64,000 nt of DNA from Rhizobiaceae bacterium MnEN-MB40S. Its GTDB lineage: Bacteria > Pseudomonadota > Alphaproteobacteria > Rhizobiales > Rhizobiaceae. The translations under genes were made by a program, and so were the position numbers. Every line of letters starts with the position of its first letter. Positions within the stretch are counted from its first letter, which is position 1. The stretch lies in NCBI GenBank assembly GCA_024343425.1, contig BRLC01000009.1:98108-162107 (forward strand), given 5' to 3'. Positions 60,255-64,000 of this stretch are shown in pieces. Under the pieces are notes generated by a model. It searched no databases. It was not told the DNA's origin and saw only the letters and a list, made by a program, of their open reading frames with translations.

Positions 60255-60520
60255 TACGATGCCCCTTCGCTTTCGCTAGTTTCGATGAAGCTCGTGGGGT
60301 TGGCGGGGTCCGGCGGCAGATAGGCGTCATAGGGGTTGCCATCGGCGAGGTGACCGAAGGGCGTCATGACGTAGTCGCCGTCTTCGCGGCCAACGGCGCA
60401 AAGCACATAGCGAGGTTCGGGGGTTGCGGCGTCGAGGCACTCCATAAGGGCGAGATTGCCGTCGCCTGCGGCGCGCAGCAGGGTGTTGAAATTGGTGCGG
60501 GCATGATCGGGAATAGACAT
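60254..60520 (-). CDS. DUF6117-like protein
   Basis: 88 residues: SIPDHARTNFNTLLRAAGDGNLALMECLDAATPEPRYVLCAVGREDGDYVMTPFGHLADGNPYDAYLPP. This pattern is conserved on many alphaproteobacterial ICEs (DUF6117). The function is unknown. Its leader is family A copy 2, with AGGAG before the ATG. Confidence 0.75.
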   Translation of the reverse strand: MSIPDHARTNFNTLLRAAGDGNLALMECLDAATPEPRYVLCAVGREDGDYVMTPFGHLADGNPYDAYLPPDPANPTSFIETSESEGAS

Positions 60521-60525
60521 GATGT

Positions 60526-60567
60526 TCTCCTGAAACGAAAACAGCCCGCCATCGATCGACGGCGGGC
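60526..60567 (-). promoter_or_regulatory. Hairpin leader family A, copy 2
   Basis: On the minus strand: GCCCGCC stem (60567-60561 with 60550-60544), then TGTTTTCGTTTCAGGAGAAC leading to the start codon at 60520. Confidence 0.65.
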
Positions 60568-60591
60568 CAGGTGAAAGCGAATGAGCGAAAA

Positions 60592-61065
60592 TCAGGCTGC
60601 GGCCCGGCCCTCGATGACATCGGCGCTGACCTCTTCGGGCGTGACCATGTCGATGCGGGCGCGACTATAGCCAGCTTTGGCCAGCCAAAGTTCGGCTGCT
60701 TCAAGGTTTTCGGCGAGATGCAGCAGTTCCTCGTCGTCGCCGATGGGGTGCAGCACGCGGACCATGCCGATCTTCGGCCGCTCGACGATTTCGAAGCTGA
60801 GATCGCTGTCGACCGAATGCGTGCGCATGACCGTGACGAGGATCACCGAGCCGGAGGCGAAGTTGCCCTCGTGCAGGGTGATCGAGGCTGGCGCGGTGTA
60901 GGTGGCGCGTTCGCGATCCGGCTGCTTGCGCGCGAGCCGGCCGACGCCGTTGCGGGTTTGCCATTGGGCGAGCTTCTTGGTGAAGCGCGCAGGTGGCTTC
61001 GCAGCGCCGTCAAAATATCTGACCAGGCTGCCGAGCGGCGCGTCATAGACGTTGTATGCGGACAT
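60592..61065 (-). CDS. Backbone protein of unknown function
   Basis: 157 residues: SAYNVYDAPLGSLVRYFDGAAKPPARFTKKLAQWQTRNGVGRLARKQPDRE, then SGSVILVTVMRTHSVDSDLSFEIVERPKIGMVRVLHPIGDDEELLHLAENLEAAELWLAKAG. No family was recognised. GGAG lies before the ATG; the leader is family A copy 3. Confidence 0.68.
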   Translation of the reverse strand: MSAYNVYDAPLGSLVRYFDGAAKPPARFTKKLAQWQTRNGVGRLARKQPDRERATYTAPASITLHEGNFASGSVILVTVMRTHSVDSDLSFEIVERPKIGMVRVLHPIGDDEELLHLAENLEAAELWLAKAGYSRARIDMVTPEEVSADVIEGRAAA

Positions 61066-61071
61066 ATCTGT

Positions 61072-61111
61072 TCTCCAGAAACGAGAACGGCCCGGCGTGA
61101 TGTCCGGGCCG
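61072..61111 (-). promoter_or_regulatory. Hairpin leader family A, copy 3
   Basis: On the minus strand: CGGCCCGG/CCGGGCCG perfect 8-bp stem (61111-61104 with 61095-61088), then TTCTCGTTTCTGGAGAAC leading to the start codon at 61065. Confidence 0.65.
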
Positions 61112-61167
61112 ATGGGTGAAAGAGGCGAAAGGAAACGGGGCGACCGGAGCCGCCCCGTCGGGGCTGG

Positions 61168-63315
61168 CTATTCCGCGGCGATGAGCGCCATTGGCTGATC
61201 GTCGGCGGTTTCAGCCGTGTCCTCGTCGTCATTGCCGGCGAGGAAGTCGGGCAGCGCCACATCGTCTCCGTTCGGCTCGGCCGAGGTTTCGAGAGCGGAT
61301 TCCTCGGGGGCGAGGCGCAGCGGTTCGGGCAGCCAGCCGCTGTCGGCCAGCAGACGTTCGGCCTCACGCGCCATGTCGTCCTTCTTCAGATGGTCGATCA
61401 GACGTGCCTTGTCCTCGCCGAGCGCCTCATGCACCGCTTCGAGGATTCTCGGCTTGGTGACGCGGCCGAGATAGTTGGCGACCGTGGGCCGGAAGCCGGC
61501 ATCCACCATGTCGAGCCCCGTGGTGCGTGCGAGGCGATCCGCCTCCGCCATACGGATACGAAGACCGCGCTCGGAGATGCCCATGGCGCTGTGCGGATTC
61601 GGCCGCTCGTAGAGCGCGGTGATGCCGAATGCCACACAATGGGCAAGTAGCGCCATGCGGCTGGCGTCGTCGAGCGCATGGAGCCAATCCCAGAGCGCGT
61701 CGTCATCGGCCGGCAGGTCGGCCTTCCAGCCAGCATGCCGTTCATCGACAGCCTTCGCATAGGGGCTGGCCTTGAGGTCGATGCCCTGTTCGCCGCAATA
61801 AACCTCGCGGACCGAGACCTGGAATGCCGCGCCGGTGGTGCTGCGCTTGAAGGTGTCGCGGACCAGCTTGTGCAGCAGCGCCGTCATGGCGATGTGCGGA
61901 TTTGCGCCCACGGCTTCGCGCAGCGCCACCGTGCGATGGGCCGTCAACTCGCTCACGAGCCGTTCGGGAAGAGGCTTAATGGTCTGCTCGTCCTCCTCCG
62001 GCTCGGCCGAATGGCCGCCGATGGTGATGACGGTGCGCTCGACGCCCGGATCGATCTCGCCGTCCGGGTCGCCGCCGCCGTCTGCCTCCGGCGTTTCGCC
62101 TTCGACGGTTTCGTCCTCGGACCGGACCCAGCCACGATCGACCACCAGTTCACCGTCCTCGTCGACGCTGATGAAGGCGCCGGCAATGGCGATCTCGGCC
62201 GGATCGTAGATGACCGGGCGGCGCTCGAAGGCGTCGAGCTGCTTTTCGATCTCGCCCAGGCGCTGGTCGATTTCGTCGGGCAGTTCCGCATTGCCGGGAT
62301 ACTTCGCCTCGAGCCGCTCCTGCTCCTTGCGCAGCTTCTCGCGCTCGCGGCGTTCCCTGGCGCTCAGCTCCGCAAGCGCGCCGGTGATCCCGCGCAGATC
62401 GTGGTCGTAGCCGTAGGGAAGTTCGAGATCGACCGCGACCCACTTCCAGCCCTCGGCGGCAACCTCGTCCGCGGCGGTCTTGAGCTTTTCGGCCACCAGC
62501 CGGTCGAGAAGCGGCACGTCCTCGAGCCAGCCGTTCTCATCGTCGTCGAAGAGGTAGCGCGGCAGGACCGGGCCGCCCGCCGCGATATAGGCGTCGAGGC
62601 CGATGAAGAGCGCGCGCTTGTCGGACGAAGGAATGGTGGTCTCGGTCAGCATCGATTTGATGCGCCAGGGCTCCTTGTTATAGGACTGGCGAACGGCATC
62701 CCAGACCTGTTCCTGGCGGGCATGGTCCGGGTGCGCGGTGAACGCTTCCAGCATCCTGAGCGTCATGCCGTTCTCGGCATAGACCTCGTGCAGGCTTACA
62801 GACACCTTGGCGAGCGCGAGGCGCTGCTCGACATAGCGCGGCGTCGTGAAATAGGCGCTGGCGACCTCTTCGGTGCTCATGCCGCCGTCCACCATGCGCT
62901 TGAACGCTTTGAACTGGTCGAGCGGATGCAATGCGAGCCGGAAGGTGTTTTCGGCCATGGAGTCGTCGACGGCCGAGGTCTTGGCGTTGGCCTTCTTGAC
63001 GATGCAGGGGACCAGACCGTCCTCGGGGAAGCGGCCCTTCGCCACCAGACGGGCGATGACGCGGTAGCGGCGGCCACCGGCCGGGGTCTCGAAATCGCCG
63101 GTCTCATTGCCCTCGGCGTCGAGAACGGCCCGGACATTGATGCCCTGGATCAGATCCTCGCGGCGCTCGATGTCATGGGCGAGGTCGTCGAGACCGGCGT
63201 CGATGTCGGTTTCGCGCACATTGTCGCCCGAAAGACGGATGCGGTTGAACGGAATGTCGCTTGCCCGCGAGAACTCGATTATTTCGAGGACGGACTTCTT
63301 CTTGGCTCTTGCCAT
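61168..63315 (-). CDS. parB: ParB/Spo0J-family protein with a long C-terminal extension
   Basis: 715 residues, more than twice a chromosomal ParB. The N-terminal ParB/sulfiredoxin domain is clear (IPFNRIRLSGDNVRETDIDAGLDDLAHDIERREDLIQGINVRAV ... FETPAGGRRYRVIARLV), followed by the HTH region (MSTEEVASAYFTTPRYVEQRLALAKVS). The C-terminal ~450 residues include a coiled coil (RERREREKLRKEQERLEAKY). It may partner the ParA at 44.2 kb or act in DNA handling. The leader is a family B hairpin. Confidence 0.9.
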   Translation of the reverse strand: MARAKKKSVLEIIEFSRASDIPFNRIRLSGDNVRETDIDAGLDDLAHDIERREDLIQGINVRAVLDAEGNETGDFETPAGGRRYRVIARLVAKGRFPEDGLVPCIVKKANAKTSAVDDSMAENTFRLALHPLDQFKAFKRMVDGGMSTEEVASAYFTTPRYVEQRLALAKVSVSLHEVYAENGMTLRMLEAFTAHPDHARQEQVWDAVRQSYNKEPWRIKSMLTETTIPSSDKRALFIGLDAYIAAGGPVLPRYLFDDDENGWLEDVPLLDRLVAEKLKTAADEVAAEGWKWVAVDLELPYGYDHDLRGITGALAELSARERREREKLRKEQERLEAKYPGNAELPDEIDQRLGEIEKQLDAFERRPVIYDPAEIAIAGAFISVDEDGELVVDRGWVRSEDETVEGETPEADGGGDPDGEIDPGVERTVITIGGHSAEPEEDEQTIKPLPERLVSELTAHRTVALREAVGANPHIAMTALLHKLVRDTFKRSTTGAAFQVSVREVYCGEQGIDLKASPYAKAVDERHAGWKADLPADDDALWDWLHALDDASRMALLAHCVAFGITALYERPNPHSAMGISERGLRIRMAEADRLARTTGLDMVDAGFRPTVANYLGRVTKPRILEAVHEALGEDKARLIDHLKKDDMAREAERLLADSGWLPEPLRLAPEESALETSAEPNGDDVALPDFLAGNDDEDTAETADDQPMALIAAE

Positions 63316-63320
63316 GGTGA

Positions 63321-63371
63321 TTACTCCGCGACGGGCGCCGAGAGCCTCTCTCTCGATCCTAAACCCGTCAC
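63321..63371 (-). promoter_or_regulatory. Hairpin leader family B, copy before parB
   Basis: On the minus strand: GTGACGGG (63371-63364), TCGAGAGAGAGGCTCTCGG in the middle, CCCGTCGC (63335-63328), then GGAG and the ATG at 63315. It parallels the leader at 59191-59242. Confidence 0.6.
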
Positions 63372-63448
63372 GAAAACCCCAACCCCTCTCTCACTCTATG
63401 GTCGGGCCATGGCCAGCCATTGTGGCCAAGTGGCATAGGGACGCTCGC

Positions 63449-64000
63449 TCATGCCGCGCTCCGGCCTGCGCCGGGCCGCGGGGCACGCCTGACCATGACA
63501 GGCCGCGTGTCGGCCGCCTGAGCGATCCGCTCGATCGTGGCGAGATCTGCGTCAGGGCAATCGTCCGTCACCTCGATCTCGACGAAGTGGCCGACGCTGC
63601 CGACCTTGGAATCGCGCCGCCGGTGATTGGACGAGGTATAGAAACTCTCGTGCCGCTCGATGAGCCGGACGCGCGAGCGCAGGAACAGGAGGCCCGAGCC
63701 GAGATTGCCGCAGAACAGCAGCTCGTCCGTCTCCGCGGTCTTCGGCCCGTCGCCGATCTTCCGGCGGCCGATCTGGCGAAAGGCGGCGTCGAAGCTCGAC
63801 GGGTCCGGCGTTATGCGCGCCTTCATCTCGGGGTGGAACTTCCAGGGCGGACGGTCGGGATCGACGCGGCCGACCGCGATCTGGTGCAGGAGATCGAGAA
63901 GGCTAACGGGATCGGCTGGATAGGGGCAGCCCCGCCAGAGATCGCGCACCGTGCGGCGCAGTGCGTCGTGCAATGCGAACAGGCGGGCGGGCACCTTGCG
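63449..64000 (-). CDS. Backbone protein of unknown function (may extend past the window)
   Basis: At least 181 residues; the frame has a possible GTG start at 63994 but is open to the right edge. It begins PARLFALHDALRRTVRDLWRGCPYPADPVSLLDLLHQI and contains LLFCGNLGSGLLFLRSRVRLIERHESFYTSS. The pattern is typical of small proteins near parB on ICEs; no function was recognised. Confidence 0.6.
   Translation of the reverse strand, partial: RKVPARLFALHDALRRTVRDLWRGCPYPADPVSLLDLLHQIAVGRVDPDRPPWKFHPEMKARITPDPSSFDAAFRQIGRRKIGDGPKTAETDELLFCGNLGSGLLFLRSRVRLIERHESFYTSSNHRRRDSKVGSVGHFVEIEVTDDCPDADLATIERIAQAADTRPVMVRRAPRPGAGRSAA

Noticed and set aside
61678..63438. 586-codon plus-strand open frame opposite parB
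   Set aside because: Antisense shadow of parB with no domain of its own.
1..64000. CRISPR arrays, rRNA genes, complete insertion sequences
   Set aside because: No regularly spaced repeats, rRNA signatures or paired transposase/inverted-repeat structures were seen.

Overview
The window looks like a chromosomal segment of an alphaproteobacterium of the order Hyphomicrobiales (Rhizobiales). Pointers are a trigger-factor C-terminus with a Lys/Ala tail, a BioR-BioY pair with alphaproteobacterial BioR boxes, high GC, and a complete Trb/TraG/RlxS-type transfer region of the kind carried by integrative conjugative elements (ICEs) in Mesorhizobium and relatives. The species cannot be fixed from the sequence.

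Layout. (1) 1-1411: the 3' end of tig with its terminator, then a scar made of a RadC C-terminal fragment, an AlpA/excisionase-like gene and a 3' tRNA-fMet fragment, probably the remnant of an integrated element. (2) 1.9-23.3 kb: an accessory region of short, tightly coupled operons: bioR/bioY/DUF1284, a thioesterase, a 2H phosphoesterase, LysE-NTF2-cupin-DUF1330, hydrolase-GNAT-MFS, cupin-PEBP, HCCA isomerase-GNAT, LysR/MFS plus a 45-residue membrane protein, an IlvE-like aminotransferase with a MocR regulator, DMT/TetR, TauE, an RBBP9-like hydrolase, DUF1737, and two decayed genes (isochorismatase and GlxA-type regulator). (3) 23.8-43 kb: the transfer module, nearly all on the minus strand: LysR, DUF2274, trbI-G-F-L-K-J-E-D-C-B, an inserted nitroreductase/LysR cargo, a CopG-like gene, traG, relaxase, a candidate oriT, a lytic transglycosylase, DUF736, traF and DUF2840. 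(4) 43-48 kb: maintenance and control: a ribbon-helix-helix protein, DNA methyltransferase, ParA, RepA with iterons inside its own gene, an AlpA-like protein, a DUF2285 protein split by a +1 frameshift, a short DUF2285 protein and an XRE regulator. (5) 48-64 kb: ssb, a membrane protein, DUF2493, a Toprim protein, a giant N6-methylase/Strawberry-notch helicase, a run of small unknown proteins, and a 715-residue ParB. The element continues beyond the right edge. No integrase was found in the window.

How it fits together. The relaxase would nick at the intergenic oriT, TraG would couple the strand to the Trb channel, and RepA/ParA/ParB/SSB could keep the excised circle. The XRE, short DUF2285, frameshifted DUF2285 and AlpA order resembles the QseC-QseM-FseA-RdfS excision control of ICEMlSym-R7A. 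Three points deserve attention: a candidate programmed +1 frameshift at a UUU-C site; a perfect 28-bp palindrome in which the XRE start codons are complementary to their own anti-SD-matching ribosome-binding site; and two recurring families of hairpin 5' leaders in front of the accessory genes of the backbone.
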